DNA of 64,000 bases from Streptomyces venezuelae (GCF_008642275.1 NZ_CP029189.1:6554001-6618000), one strand, 5' to 3'. Positions 7,898-17,153 are shown, counted from the stretch's first letter. Notes: generated by a model from the letters alone, not told the origin. Program-made: numbers and translations.

Positions 7898-8941
7898 CTA
7901 CTGCATCAGTTCGATGTGGGGGTGCTCCGGCGCCGCGGGGCAGACGTACAGCTCCTGTCGGTAGCCGCTGCCTATCTGGACCCCGGTCGGTCGCCACATG
8001 GCGCGGTGGCGGTCGTCGTCGGAGAACTCGGCGGCCCGGTCCTCGTACGGGATCCAGCTGCGGGTGCCGTTGTCCCATTCGAAGGTGCTGATGCTCAGCA
8101 GCGGTTCCATCGCGGTGTCGCAGGCGGGGCACTGCCGGGGGGAGGGGTCGGTGTAGCCCCACTGGGGCCAGCCGCCGGCCTTCCAGCCCGGGGCGATCGA
8201 GAGATTGCTGCGGTAGAAGGACTCCGGATAGGCCGCCCAGGAGCTGTCCAGACCGGCATCGGCCGCCTCCCACCTGCGCCAGTCTTCCAGCTGCTCCCGC
8301 AGCTCCTTGCTCAGCTCAAGGGAGTTGGGGTACTCGGTGATCTGCTCCGGCGCGAGCACGCACGGCTCGGGCACGTACTCCTCCTGCTCCACGTCGAGCG
8401 GTTCCGGGGGTGAGGTGAGGATGTCGGTGACGGAGGCCGCGGACCGCCAGAACACGGCGGTCCTGGGCATGTACATCTCCGGGTGGTCGAAGGGACACCA
8501 CAGCACCTGGAGCAGATCGGCCTGACCGGGCGGGCGCAGCACGGGCACGTCACGCACGTACAACTGGGCCACGGGCAGCAGCGGGACCGGGCCGTCGGAC
8601 GGCTCGGCGTCCCAGTCGATCCGCTCCAGGACCGCCCGCTCCTGCGGCGTGTACCCGAAGACGCCGGGAGTCCCCTCCGGGTGCGCCGCCTCTCTCGCCC
8701 GCCTGCTCTGTTCCACCCGCACCGCGGCCAGCGACTGGCCGCCCTGCTCGTGCTCGGCGTCGCAGTGCGGCCACGGCTCGTCGGCGGGCCACAGCAACGG
8801 CCCCCCGACCGAGCTGTCCTGCGGCGTCGGCACCCCGGGGCGGGGGTGCAACCGGGTTGCCGGACGTGCCAGCGGCGCAAGTTCGGGGAAAATCGCCGCG
8901 ACGTCGACCGGCCGTGGCGGAGTGGTACGGATGAAGGTCAT
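7898..8941 (-). CDS. YwqG/DUF1963-like hypothetical protein
   Basis: The protein has 347 residues from the ATG at 8941; a TTG ten codons upstream is possible. It is soluble, with a segment GGPLLWPADEPWPHCD near residue 45 that resembles the YwqG/DUF1963 family, and a later Cys pair (QCPAC, near 270) next to a region rich in Trp and aromatic residues. YwqG-like proteins have no defined biochemical role. It has no close partner on the same strand. The family call is tentative; that this is a real gene is well supported by length and codon use. Confidence 0.7.
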   Translation of the reverse strand: MTFIRTTPPRPVDVAAIFPELAPLARPATRLHPRPGVPTPQDSSVGGPLLWPADEPWPHCDAEHEQGGQSLAAVRVEQSRRAREAAHPEGTPGVFGYTPQERAVLERIDWDAEPSDGPVPLLPVAQLYVRDVPVLRPPGQADLLQVLWCPFDHPEMYMPRTAVFWRSAASVTDILTSPPEPLDVEQEEYVPEPCVLAPEQITEYPNSLELSKELREQLEDWRRWEAADAGLDSSWAAYPESFYRSNLSIAPGWKAGGWPQWGYTDPSPRQCPACDTAMEPLLSISTFEWDNGTRSWIPYEDRAAEFSDDDRHRAMWRPTGVQIGSGYRQELYVCPAAPEHPHIELMQ

Positions 8942-9098
8942 GACACCGATGCTGCCAGGCCCCTCCGACAACGGGCCGGCGGACCAGCGGCGTCACTCCC
9001 CGGCCGGTCCGCAGGCGTCATCCCGGCCGGGGTTCCCGCGGCAGTCCGCCACGGTCTCGCTCCCTCTGATGGTTCCCACCGCATTCTCCGCGAGGGTC

Positions 9099-10310
9099 CT
9101 AAGCCTCCGGGGCGAGGCCGTCCCCGGCGTAGCCGCGCAGGACGCGGCGGGCCACCGAGGTGATGTGCAGTTCGTCCGGGCCGTCGAGGATGCGGGCCGC
9201 GCGGCCGGTGCGCAGGAGGCCGGGCAGCGGGGTGTCCGGGCCGAGTCCCGCGGCGCCGTGCACCTGGATGGCGGAGTCCGCCACGTGCTGGAGCATCCGG
9301 GCGGTGGCGACCTTGGCGAGGCCCACCTCCGTACGCGCGTCCCGCCCGGCGGCGATCAGTGCCACGGCCTCGTGCACCAGGGGCCGGGTGGTGCGCAGGG
9401 CGAGCAGGGCGTCGAAGACATGACTCTGGATCAGCTGCTGGTCGGCGAGGGGCCCGCGGGACCCGCTACGGGTGGCGGCCCGCTCGCACATGAGGTCGAA
9501 GGCGCGCCGGGCCTGGCCGAGCCAGCGCAGGCAGCGCAGCGTGCGGCCCAGCTGGAGCCGCTCACCGGCGATGGCCAGGGCGTCCCCGGGCTCGCCGAGG
9601 AGGTGGTCGGCCGGGACGCGGACCCGGTCGAGTGCGATCTCGTACTGGCCGCCCGTACCGAACACGGGGAGTTCGCGCACGACACGGAACCCGGGCGTCG
9701 CGGTCGGCACGAGCAGCAGCGACAGCCCCTCGCGGTCGCCGGCGCTTCCGCCGGTGCGTGCCATGACCGTCACCAGGTCCGCGCCCGCGGCGCCGGAGGT
9801 GAACCACTTGCGGCCCGTGACGAGCCAGCTCCCGTCCGGCCCGCGCTCGGCCCGGGTGCCGGTGCCGAGGGGGTCGGTACCCGGGACGTCCGGCTCGGTC
9901 ATGGCGTAGCAGGCCCGCATCTCCCCGGCGACCAGCGCCTTCAGGTACGCCTCGCGGACCGCGCTGCTCCCGTGCCGTGCCAGCATCGTCACGTCGAGCA
10001 GGGGTGCGGATCCCAGGGCGGCCGGGCCGTGGTCACTGGCCCCCTCCGCCTCGGCCAGTGCGGCGTAGGCCGGGAACCCCAGCCCGCCGCCGCCCAGTTC
10101 CACCGGGAGCGGCAGCGCCCACAGGCCCTCTTCCCTGGCCCGGCCGCGCAGTTCGGCGAACGCTTCGGCCGCCGCGGGTCCGCCCCCGTCCAGCACCGCC
10201 TCCCGGGGGATCACCCGGGTGCGGACGAAGCGGTCGACCCGCTTCCCCAACCCGTCCTCCCCCGATGACTGGTGTGCGTCCCGGATGGGGTCCGTGCCTG
10301 GATCCGTCAC
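9099..10310 (-). CDS. Acyl-CoA dehydrogenase family protein
   Basis: The protein has 403 residues from the GTG at 10310, preceded by GAGGAGGAAAGAA, one of the best ribosome binding sites in the window. The acyl-CoA dehydrogenase fold is visible: N-terminal helical domain with LPLPVELGGGGLGF, the FAD/substrate segment CYAMTEPDVPGTDP (about 145), the middle beta-domain (VTGRKWFTSGA, ADLVTVMARTGG), and the C-terminal helical domain with QVHGAAGLGPDTPLPGLLR, typical of family members related to fungal-type long-chain or phosphotransferase-free ACADs. It would form a C=C bond in an acyl-CoA using FAD. It is divergent from a CoA-transferase/ligase pair, suggesting one acyl pathway. Confidence 0.9.
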   Translation of the reverse strand: MTDPGTDPIRDAHQSSGEDGLGKRVDRFVRTRVIPREAVLDGGGPAAAEAFAELRGRAREEGLWALPLPVELGGGGLGFPAYAALAEAEGASDHGPAALGSAPLLDVTMLARHGSSAVREAYLKALVAGEMRACYAMTEPDVPGTDPLGTGTRAERGPDGSWLVTGRKWFTSGAAGADLVTVMARTGGSAGDREGLSLLLVPTATPGFRVVRELPVFGTGGQYEIALDRVRVPADHLLGEPGDALAIAGERLQLGRTLRCLRWLGQARRAFDLMCERAATRSGSRGPLADQQLIQSHVFDALLALRTTRPLVHEAVALIAAGRDARTEVGLAKVATARMLQHVADSAIQVHGAAGLGPDTPLPGLLRTGRAARILDGPDELHITSVARRVLRGYAGDGLAPEA

Positions 10311-10323
10311 TTCTTTCCTCCTC

Positions 10324-10335
10324 GTTCCCGGGAAC
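10324..10335. promoter_or_regulatory. 12-bp palindrome in the ACAD/CoA-transferase divergent region
   Basis: gttcccgggaac is a perfect palindrome just upstream of the dehydrogenase ribosome binding site and about 120 bp before the CoA-transferase start. It is a possible operator shared by the two divergent units. Confidence 0.35.
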
Positions 10336-10453
10336 TCGCGGCAACGGCCGGCCGACTCCCTGTCCGTGGAACTGGTCGGGTGCGAACGCTCCCCGGTTCC
10401 CCGTATTCGGCAAGACCCGGGCGCCGGCACCGCCGCGCCAGGAGAGGAGAGGC

Positions 10454-12277
10454 ATGGCGTCACCAGCAACCACGCAGACGGTCCGGCCGCTCGACACACT
10501 GCGCTTTGACACCTCGGGGCCCCCGCAGATGACGAGCGTCATCGCCGACCACCTGCGGCTGCTCGGCGCACGGACGGACCGCCCCGCACAGGGGGACGCG
10601 TTCACCGGCACCGCCACCGTCACCGGTGGCACCACCCTGGTCGGCGGCGGGTTCGAGCCGGCGCACGCGACGGCCACCTGGGCGGATCCCCGAAGCGGGC
10701 TCGCCGACGAGGCCACGGTGCAGGCCGCCACCGGGATCATGGCCGTCCACGGCAGGCGCGACGGCAGCCCGCGCGGCCTCGCCGCCGACTACGCGGCCAC
10801 CGCCACCGGAGTCCTGGCCGTACAGGGGCTGCTCGCGGCCCTCGTGGGCCAGGCCCGCGGCGGCTCCGCCCGTACGGTCACCACCGGCGCGGACCGGGCC
10901 GGCCTGCTCGCGGTCTCCCAGTACCTCGCCGCCGCGGGGGCAGACGAGGGCGAGGCCGCGGAACTGGCCCCCGGAGGGCCTCCCTTCACCTCCGCCGACG
11001 GCGTCCTCTTCGAACTGGAGACGCTCGATCCGGGTACCTGGGCGGCCTTCTGGAAGGCCCTGGGGGCGCCCGCGGAGGCCCTGCGCACCGGCTGGCGGCC
11101 GTTCCAGTTCCGCTACGCCACCGCCTGCGCCCCCTTCCCGGCGGCCCTCCACCTGACGGCCCGGTCCCACGGCTGGGAGCGGATCCGCCGGGCGGCGGCG
11201 GCCCACGGCACCGAGGTCTGCGCCCTGCGTCCGCTCACGGAACGGGCCGCGGAACGCGCGGCGGAACGCGACGGCACCGCCCCCTGGTCCCTGGCACCGT
11301 CGGCCGCCAGGCTCCTGCCCCCCGGCCCCGCCCAGCCGTCCGGCGACGCGGCTCCCTCCGGCGGGCCCCTGGCCGGGCTGACCGTGCTGGAGGCGGGCCG
11401 CCGTATCCAGGCCCCGCTCGCCGCGCATCTGCTCGGGCTCCTCGGCGCCGACGTGATCCGGATCGAACCGCCGGGCGGCGATCCGCTGCGCGGCATGCCC
11501 CCGGCCTGTTCGGGGATCTCGGCGCGCTGGCTCGCCCTCAACCGGGGAAAGCGCGCCGTGGAGATCGACATCAAGCAGGAGGCCGACCGCCGACGGCTGC
11601 GGGAGCTGGCGGCCGGCGCCGACGTCTTCCTGCACAACTGGGCTCCGGGCAAGGCCGCCGAGCTCGGCCTCGACTCCGAGGACCTGGCACGGGTCAATCC
11701 CGCGCTCGTCTACGCGTACACCAGCGGCTGGGCCGACCGGATCGGGGACCCTCCCATGGGCACCGACTTCATGGTCCAGGCCCGTACGGGGGTCGGCGAG
11801 GCCGTCCGTCCCGACGGCGAGGCCCCGGCCCCCTCCCTGATGACCCTGCTCGACGTACTGGGCGGACTGCTCGGCGCCGAAGCGGTCCTCGCCGGACTGC
11901 TGCTGCGCGAGCGCACCGGCCACGGCGTACGGGTGGACTCCTCCCTGCTCGGCGCCGCCGACACGCTGACGGCCCCGGCCCTCCGCCGGGCGGCCCGGGG
12001 CGAGAACCCCCGGCGGCCGGCCGGATTCCGGCTCCCGCGGCCGACGGCGGACGGCTGGCTCGCGCCGTCCGACGCCGACGCCGGCGCCGTCGCCGCCCAC
12101 GACCTGGGCGGCCTGTCCACGACCGAGGCGCTGGCCCGGCTGCACGAGCACGGGCTGACCGCGACCGCGGTCACCACCGAGCTGTCCGACCTGCACCACG
12201 ATCCGCGCTTCACCGGCTCGATCAGCCGCGACGCGCACGGCGCCCCCGCCGTCCCCAACCCCTGGAGCTTCGTATGA
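10454..12277 (+). CDS. CaiB/BaiF CoA-transferase family protein with degenerate N-terminal copy
   Basis: The protein has 607 residues from the ATG at 10454, preceded by GGAGAGGAGAGG. Residues about 300-607 form a recognisable class III CoA-transferase: GLTVLEAGRRIQAPLAAHLLG, LGADVIRIEPPGGDPLRG, WLALNRGKRAVEIDIK, and a later DFMVQARTGVGEA region where the nucleophilic Asp is expected. The first 300 residues resemble a diverged, incomplete second copy of the same fold (GIMAVHGRRDGSPRGLAADYAATATGVLAVQ). Fused two-copy arrangements are known in this superfamily. It would move CoA between acyl groups. Its stop overlaps the ligase start (ATGA), so the two are co-translated. Confidence 0.85.
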   Translation: MASPATTQTVRPLDTLRFDTSGPPQMTSVIADHLRLLGARTDRPAQGDAFTGTATVTGGTTLVGGGFEPAHATATWADPRSGLADEATVQAATGIMAVHGRRDGSPRGLAADYAATATGVLAVQGLLAALVGQARGGSARTVTTGADRAGLLAVSQYLAAAGADEGEAAELAPGGPPFTSADGVLFELETLDPGTWAAFWKALGAPAEALRTGWRPFQFRYATACAPFPAALHLTARSHGWERIRRAAAAHGTEVCALRPLTERAAERAAERDGTAPWSLAPSAARLLPPGPAQPSGDAAPSGGPLAGLTVLEAGRRIQAPLAAHLLGLLGADVIRIEPPGGDPLRGMPPACSGISARWLALNRGKRAVEIDIKQEADRRRLRELAAGADVFLHNWAPGKAAELGLDSEDLARVNPALVYAYTSGWADRIGDPPMGTDFMVQARTGVGEAVRPDGEAPAPSLMTLLDVLGGLLGAEAVLAGLLLRERTGHGVRVDSSLLGAADTLTAPALRRAARGENPRRPAGFRLPRPTADGWLAPSDADAGAVAAHDLGGLSTTEALARLHEHGLTATAVTTELSDLHHDPRFTGSISRDAHGAPAVPNPWSFV

Positions 12278-13950
12278 CCGCCGACAGGCTCGTCCTGCAC
12301 GACCTGCTGCCCGCCGAACTCCGCCGGTCCTGGGTGGTCGACGGAACCTGCCCCGACCTCGACCTCTACAGCCTCTTCCGGGCCCGCCAGATCGCCGACC
12401 TGCACCGCACGGCCGTCCTCGACGCCAAGGGCAAGCTCTGCTACACGGCACTGGACCGCAAGGTCCGATGTCTGGCCACCGGCCTGCGGGAGCTCGGGAT
12501 CGGCCCGGGTGACGTGGTCGGCGTGCAGCTCCCCAACAACCGCTTCGCCGTCATCGCCGATCTCGCGCTCGCCGCGCTCGGCGCGATCGCCCTCCCGTTC
12601 CCGGTGGGCCGGGGGGTGCTCGAAGCCGAGTGCCTGCTGCGCCGTGCCGAGGCCGTCGCCGTCATCGCGGCCACCGAGCACCGGGAGTTCCGGCACGCGG
12701 CAGACCTGAGCACGCTCGCCGGAACGCTCCCGGCGCTGCGCCACGTCATTTCCGCGGGTCCCGGAGCCACGCCCGAAGGAACGATTCAGCTGTCGGGGCT
12801 GCTGCGCTCCGACCCCAGCGGATTCGTTCCCGCCCGGCCCGATCCCGACAGCGCCGCACGCATCCTCGTGTCCTCCGGCTCCGAAGCCGAGCCGAAGATG
12901 ATCGCGTACTCGCACAACGCGCTCGCCGGCGGACGGGGGAACTTCCTCGCGTCCCTCATCCCGGACGGCACCCCGCCGAGCTGCCTGTTCCTCGTACCGC
13001 TGGCCTCCGCCTTCGGGTCCAACGGCACCGCCGTCACCCTCGCCCGGCACGGCGGAACCCTCGTCCTGCTCGACCACTTCACGCCGGACGCGGCCATCGA
13101 AGCGGTACGCGAACACCGGCCCACCCACATCCTCGGCGTCCCCACCATGGTCCGCATGATGCTCGAACGCCTCGACGGGACGGACGAGAAGCTGCCCCCG
13201 CCCACCGCGCTGGTCCTCGGCGGGGCACCGCTCGACGAGACCACCGCGGCCGCCGCGGCCCAGGCGTTCGGCTGTTCCGTGGTGAACCTCTACGGCTCCG
13301 CGGACGGCGTCAACTGCCATACGGGACTGGGCAACGCGGTCCCGCCCACCGACGGATCCGGAGTGGTCGCCGGCCACCCCGACCCCCGGGTCGCCGAGAT
13401 CCGCATCGCCGACCCCGACACGCACGAACCGCTGGCCGACGGCACCGTCGGCGAGATCATCTCGCGCGGCCCGATGACCCCGCTGTGCTACGTGGGCGCG
13501 CCCGACCTGGACGCCCGCTACCGCACACCCGACGGCTGGGTCCGCACCGGTGACCTCGGGTACCTCGACTCCGACAGCGTCCTGCACATCGTCGGCCGCC
13601 TCAAGGACATCGTCATCCGCGGCGGCGCCAACATCAGCCCGGCGGAGGTCGAACGCCAACTCACCGCCCACCCCCAGGTCCGGGACGTGGCCTGCGTCGG
13701 CGTCCCGGACCCGCTGATGGGGGAGCGGCTGGCGGCCTGTGTGGTGCCGCGCGGCGGGCAGCCCCTCACCCTCGCCTCCCTCGGCGAACACCTCACGCGG
13801 CGCGGGCTGGAGCGGAGCAAGCACCCCGAGCGGCTGCTGCTGCTCGCCGAACTGCCCCTGACGGCGGCCGGCAAGCCGGACCGCGCGGCCCTGCGCGAGC
13901 GCCTCGCGGCGACCTCCGCGACGGCTCCGCCGCTCGCGCAGGCGGGCTGA
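12274..13950 (+). CDS. AMP-forming acyl-CoA ligase (ANL superfamily)
   Basis: The protein has 558 residues. Adenylation motifs occur in order: a modified P-loop SSGSEAEPKM where the family norm is S/T-G-T-T-G-x-P-K, YGSADG for the A5 motif, GWVRTGDLGYLD for A7, GRLKDIVIRGGANISPAEVE for A8, and TAAGKPDRAAL with the catalytic Lys near the C-terminus. It would adenylate a carboxylic acid and transfer it to CoA or to a carrier. With the CoA-transferase upstream and the divergent dehydrogenase it forms an acyl-activation module; the substrate cannot be read out. A terminator follows. Confidence 0.9.
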   Translation: MTADRLVLHDLLPAELRRSWVVDGTCPDLDLYSLFRARQIADLHRTAVLDAKGKLCYTALDRKVRCLATGLRELGIGPGDVVGVQLPNNRFAVIADLALAALGAIALPFPVGRGVLEAECLLRRAEAVAVIAATEHREFRHAADLSTLAGTLPALRHVISAGPGATPEGTIQLSGLLRSDPSGFVPARPDPDSAARILVSSGSEAEPKMIAYSHNALAGGRGNFLASLIPDGTPPSCLFLVPLASAFGSNGTAVTLARHGGTLVLLDHFTPDAAIEAVREHRPTHILGVPTMVRMMLERLDGTDEKLPPPTALVLGGAPLDETTAAAAAQAFGCSVVNLYGSADGVNCHTGLGNAVPPTDGSGVVAGHPDPRVAEIRIADPDTHEPLADGTVGEIISRGPMTPLCYVGAPDLDARYRTPDGWVRTGDLGYLDSDSVLHIVGRLKDIVIRGGANISPAEVERQLTAHPQVRDVACVGVPDPLMGERLAACVVPRGGQPLTLASLGEHLTRRGLERSKHPERLLLLAELPLTAAGKPDRAALRERLAATSATAPPLAQAG

Positions 13951-13957
13951 CGCACGG

Positions 13958-13987
13958 GGGCCGGCGGCAGATTCCTGCCGCCGGCCC
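13958..13987 (+). terminator. Hairpin after the acyl-CoA ligase
   Basis: A 13-bp GC stem (13958-13970 with 13975-13987) with a 4-base loop, attc, begins 7 bases after the ligase stop and lies before the convergent gene end at 14010, so it may serve both strands. Confidence 0.8.
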
Positions 13988-14009
13988 GCCGGCACGGACG
14001 CATCCTGCC

Positions 14010-14351
14010 TCAGGGGCTGGGCCGCAGATACCGGTCCCAGATCCACGCCTTGCGGTACGGGCCGTCCCCGTCGCCGTCGTACTGGGGCTCGTCGAAGGTG
14101 ACCCAGTACGCCAGCTCGCCGGCCCGCGCATGGCGGTGCTCGACGGGTTCGGGGGCTCCCATGGCGTCGATCGTGCCGAGGAACTCGTTGCGCCAGGGCC
14201 CGTCCCAGCCCGGATCACGGACCACGACGACCCGACTGCCCGCGGCGAGCGCGCCGGCCGGCCAGTCCTGCCGCAGCGGACGCCCCGTCAACTGCTCGAC
14301 GGCACGCCGGTCGGGGCAGGGGGAAGGAGAAGGAGGGGAAGAAGCAGCCAT
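14010..14351 (-). CDS. Small conserved actinobacterial protein of unknown function
   Basis: The protein has 113 residues from the ATG at 14351, after GGGAGGGTGGG. After a Ser/Pro-rich start, the core (about 20-110) has a barrel-like pattern: SRVVVVRDPGWDGPWRNEF, ELAYWVTFDEPQYDGDGDG and a Trp-rich end, RKAWIWDRYLRP. This looks like a small SH3-like domain that I associate with streptomycete proteins of unknown role. No motif assigns a reaction. Confidence 0.65.
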   Translation of the reverse strand: MAASSPPSPSPCPDRRAVEQLTGRPLRQDWPAGALAAGSRVVVVRDPGWDGPWRNEFLGTIDAMGAPEPVEHRHARAGELAYWVTFDEPQYDGDGDGPYRKAWIWDRYLRPSP

Positions 14352-14724
14352 GTTCCCACCCTCCCCGCGGCGGGCCCTCGGAGCCACCGGATAAACCGGT
14401 GGGACGGCGCTCGCCCGTGGCATCGAACCGACGGACCCGCCGGTTTCGGACCCGCGACCTGCCGGCCCGCGCCGCTGGTACTCGGCGCGGGACGCGCCCG
14501 TGGTGAGAGACCGCCCGGTGGCCGCGCGCGCAGCGGCGTTCCCGTGCGTGCTCCCGGCCTCGCACCCGGCACGGAACGGTTCCCCGGAAGGCCCCCCCGG
14601 CACCCGTGGCGTCGAGGCGGCACCCGGCCGCACGGCGGGGTGCCCCCCCCCACCGCCCGGGCCGCGGGGAGTGCCGTCGGCCGGGCAGGGGGAGCGCCCC
14701 GAGCACCGGTGGGGGAGCCGCGCG
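14352..14724. other. 373-bp intergenic region
   Basis: No gene is recognised. Near its right end cccccaccg at 14647-14655 can pair with cggtggggg at 14707-14715, which could help end transcription of the metal importer operon arriving from the right. Confidence 0.35.
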
Positions 14725-15537
14725 TCAGGAGGCGCCCATGGCCTTCTTCAGCTCCGCCGCGGCGTTGCGGTAGACCGTCAGCAGATCCAGATCCTCCCCC
14801 GGATAGTTGACGATCTTCACCTGCCTGGCACCCGAGTCGGGCAGTACCGTGCCCGTGGACATGTGCGCGTTGTCCAGGACCAGTTCCGGCTTCTTCGCCG
14901 CGAGTTCGGCGAGCTGCGCCGGGGTCACGGCCTCGGGGCCGTACGTGCCCACCGGGGTGGCGCCCGCGAGCTTCGCCGACCACGCCGTGAAGACCTGGGT
15001 CACGACCGAGGGGCTCCGGCCGCCGGGCCAGGCCGCCTGGACCTCCTTGTTCAGCTTCGCGTACTCGGTGTCGAAGCCCGCCTTCCACTGCGTGGCGGCG
15101 TCCGGGGTGCCGAACAGGCCGGCCAGCCGGGCGACTTCGGCGGACGCCTTGTCGGGGTCGTTGTCGAGCTCCACCTCGACCAGCTTCGCCTTGGAGCCCG
15201 CCGCTTCCTTGATCTTCGCGGCGTACGGCTCGAAGGGCGCGTAGAGCACGAAGTCCGCCTTGGCCACGGCGGCGAGGTCCGACGGCTTGGGGTCGTAGTC
15301 CGGGGCGTGGTGAACGGACTGCGGCACGATGACCTTGACGTCCTCGGCGCCCGCCGCCTTCGCGAAGGCGCCCTCCCAGGTGGTGGTGACGACGACGACC
15401 GGCTTGCCGGCCTGCGGCCGCGGGCCGTCCTGGGACTTCGCGTCCTGGGGCGAGGGGGTGTTCCCGCAGCCGGCGGTCAGGACGAGCGCCGCGCTCAGTG
15501 CGAGGAGGGAAGGGATACGGACGCGGGTGCGCGCCAT
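14725..15537 (-). CDS. Zinc/manganese-type ABC transporter substrate-binding lipoprotein
   Basis: The protein has 270 residues from the ATG at 15537, which has GGAG upstream inside the permease gene. A signal peptide ends in the lipobox LTAGC, so the mature protein is lipid-anchored outside the membrane. The cluster A-I (ZnuA/TroA) binding-protein pattern is present, with VVVVTTTWEGAFAKAAG at the start of the mature domain, a His pair in QSVHHAPDYDPKPSDL and a further His in LDNAHMSTG as likely metal ligands. It is the last gene of an ATPase-permease-binding protein operon and overlaps the permease by 43 bases. Confidence 0.87.
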   Translation of the reverse strand: MARTRVRIPSLLALSAALVLTAGCGNTPSPQDAKSQDGPRPQAGKPVVVVTTTWEGAFAKAAGAEDVKVIVPQSVHHAPDYDPKPSDLAAVAKADFVLYAPFEPYAAKIKEAAGSKAKLVEVELDNDPDKASAEVARLAGLFGTPDAATQWKAGFDTEYAKLNKEVQAAWPGGRSPSVVTQVFTAWSAKLAGATPVGTYGPEAVTPAQLAELAAKKPELVLDNAHMSTGTVLPDSGARQVKIVNYPGEDLDLLTVYRNAAAELKKAMGAS

Positions 15538-16361
15538 GAGCTGATTCTCCGTTCGGGTATGAAATGCACCGCGAGGACCAGTGCCCCCGCAGTCAGGACG
15601 AGGACCGGGCCGGGCGGCCAGTCCAGCCACAGGGCCAGCAGGAACCCCGTCAGGTTCACCGCCACGCCGATGCCGACCGCCCAGAGGGTGATCGACTTCA
15701 GTGAGCTGCCCAGGCGGCGGGCGGCGAGTGCGGGCAGCAGGGTCAGGGCGTCCACGAGCAGCGCGCCGGTCAGCTTGATCGCCCCGGCGACCGCGATGGC
15801 GACCAGCACCAGCAGGGCGGCCGTCAGCGCCCGCACCGGTACGCCGGAACACTGGGCGAGCTCGCGGTCGTACAGCAGCAGGCCGATCTCGCGCCGCCGC
15901 CACCAGAACAGGCCCGGTACGACGACGGCCAGCACGCCCAGGACGACGAGGTCGGCAGGGCCCACCGACAGGATCGACCCCCACAACAGGGCGAACGCAC
16001 CTGAGGCGTTGACCCCCGACACGGCCAGCAGGAGCAGCGCCGCGGCGATGGCCAGGCTCATCAGCAGGCCCATCGCCCCCGACAGTCCGTCCGGGGTCCG
16101 GGCGAGCGGGGCCACCCCAGCGCCGGCCAGCGCACAGGCGACCAGTGCGCACAGCATGGGGTCGAGTCCGGTGAGCAGCCCGACGGCGATCCCCAGCAGG
16201 GCCACGTGCATCATCGCGAACCGCACCGGCATGATGTCGAGCCCGACGATGACCACACCGATGACCGGCAGGCCGATCGCGGCCAGCAGCAGGGCCACGC
16301 CCGCCCGTTGCACGGGCAGCAGCTGCAGGAGTTCGCCGAGGTCGGCGGTGGCCAGGTTCAC
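15495..16361 (-). CDS. Zinc/manganese-type ABC transporter permease
   Basis: The protein has 288 residues from the GTG at 16361, overlapping the ATPase stop (GTGA). Eight to nine transmembrane helices are visible, with ABC-3 family (ZnuB/TroC) features such as MPVRFAMMHVALLGIAVGL and the segment TGALLVDALTLLPALAARRL, which contains the conserved small-residue pattern of the metal channel. The gene encodes the membrane channel of the importer and is translationally coupled to both neighbours. Confidence 0.88.
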   Translation of the reverse strand: MNLATADLGELLQLLPVQRAGVALLLAAIGLPVIGVVIVGLDIMPVRFAMMHVALLGIAVGLLTGLDPMLCALVACALAGAGVAPLARTPDGLSGAMGLLMSLAIAAALLLLAVSGVNASGAFALLWGSILSVGPADLVVLGVLAVVVPGLFWWRRREIGLLLYDRELAQCSGVPVRALTAALLVLVAIAVAGAIKLTGALLVDALTLLPALAARRLGSSLKSITLWAVGIGVAVNLTGFLLALWLDWPPGPVLVLTAGALVLAVHFIPERRISSWRAPASVSLPSSH

Positions 16362-16993
16362 CGGACCTCCCGCAGGTGGCCCGCGGCCATCTCCAGTACG
16401 CGGTCGCAGCGGTCCGCCAGCGCCCGGTCGTGCGTCACCACGATCAGGGTCACCGGCAGGGAGGTGAGGACGTCCGCGGCTTCCGACTGACCGTCGAAGT
16501 CGAGGGCGGCGGTCGGTTCGTCGGCCAGGAGCAGCTCGGCTCCCGCGGCGATGCATCCGATCGCCCGGGCGAGGTACATCCGCTGCAACTGGCCGCCGGA
16601 GAGCGTGTGCAGGGGCCGCCCGGCGAGGTGGCCCACTCCGAGCCGCTCCGCGGCCTCGGCCGCCTCGGCCGGCGCGTTGCTGGCGGCGAGCAGTTCCGCG
16701 CCGAGCAGGGGGAAGCGGCCGGCGGCCGGCTTCTGCGGAATCCAGGCGCAGGCCCGGCGCCGCCACGCCCACTCGGCGGGCGAGCGGCCCTCCCGGCCGC
16801 CGACCAGGATCGAGCCCGTCGTCTGACGGTGCAGACCGAGGACGGCGCGCAGCAGCGTCGTCTTGCCCGAGCCGTTGGTACCGGTCAGCGCGACGCGCTC
16901 ACCGGCGGCGATCTCCAGATCGACGTCCGAGACGGCCTCCACCCGGCCGTGCCGGCACACGACCTCCCGCATGCGTACATCCAGCCCGCCCAT
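16358..16993 (-). CDS. Zinc/manganese-type ABC transporter ATP-binding protein
   Basis: The protein has 211 residues from the ATG at 16993, after GGAGGAGG. Walker A is GTNGSGKTT (about 38-46), the signature is LSGGQLQR (about 130), Walker B is LLLADEP (about 156), and the switch His is in VVTHDRALA. It powers metal import with the two downstream gene products. No sequence resembling the AT-rich Zur box consensus was seen by eye upstream; a hairpin occupies the leader instead. Confidence 0.9.
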   Translation of the reverse strand: MGGLDVRMREVVCRHGRVEAVSDVDLEIAAGERVALTGTNGSGKTTLLRAVLGLHRQTTGSILVGGREGRSPAEWAWRRRACAWIPQKPAAGRFPLLGAELLAASNAPAEAAEAAERLGVGHLAGRPLHTLSGGQLQRMYLARAIGCIAAGAELLLADEPTAALDFDGQSEAADVLTSLPVTLIVVTHDRALADRCDRVLEMAAGHLREVR

Positions 16994-17011
16994 CTCACGC
17001 CTCCTCCGCCA

Positions 17012-17040
17012 CGTGGGAAGGCGAGGATCCGCCTCCCACG
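17012..17040 (-). promoter_or_regulatory. Hairpin in the leader of the metal importer operon
   Basis: cgtgggaaggcg (17012-17023) pairs with cgcctcccacg (17030-17040) with one bulged base and a 6-base loop. It ends 18 bases before the ATPase start codon. It could be the terminator of the upstream DUF2278 gene (same strand) or a control hairpin in the importer leader. Confidence 0.5.
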
Positions 17041-17153
17041 CGGGAGTAGTCGGACGGGGGGCGCCCCGGGTTCCCGGCTACCAGGACCGATTCCGCGGAA
17101 GGCGGCAACGCCGACCCGGACGCAGGACGGTCCGGACCGGACCGCGGCCCGGA

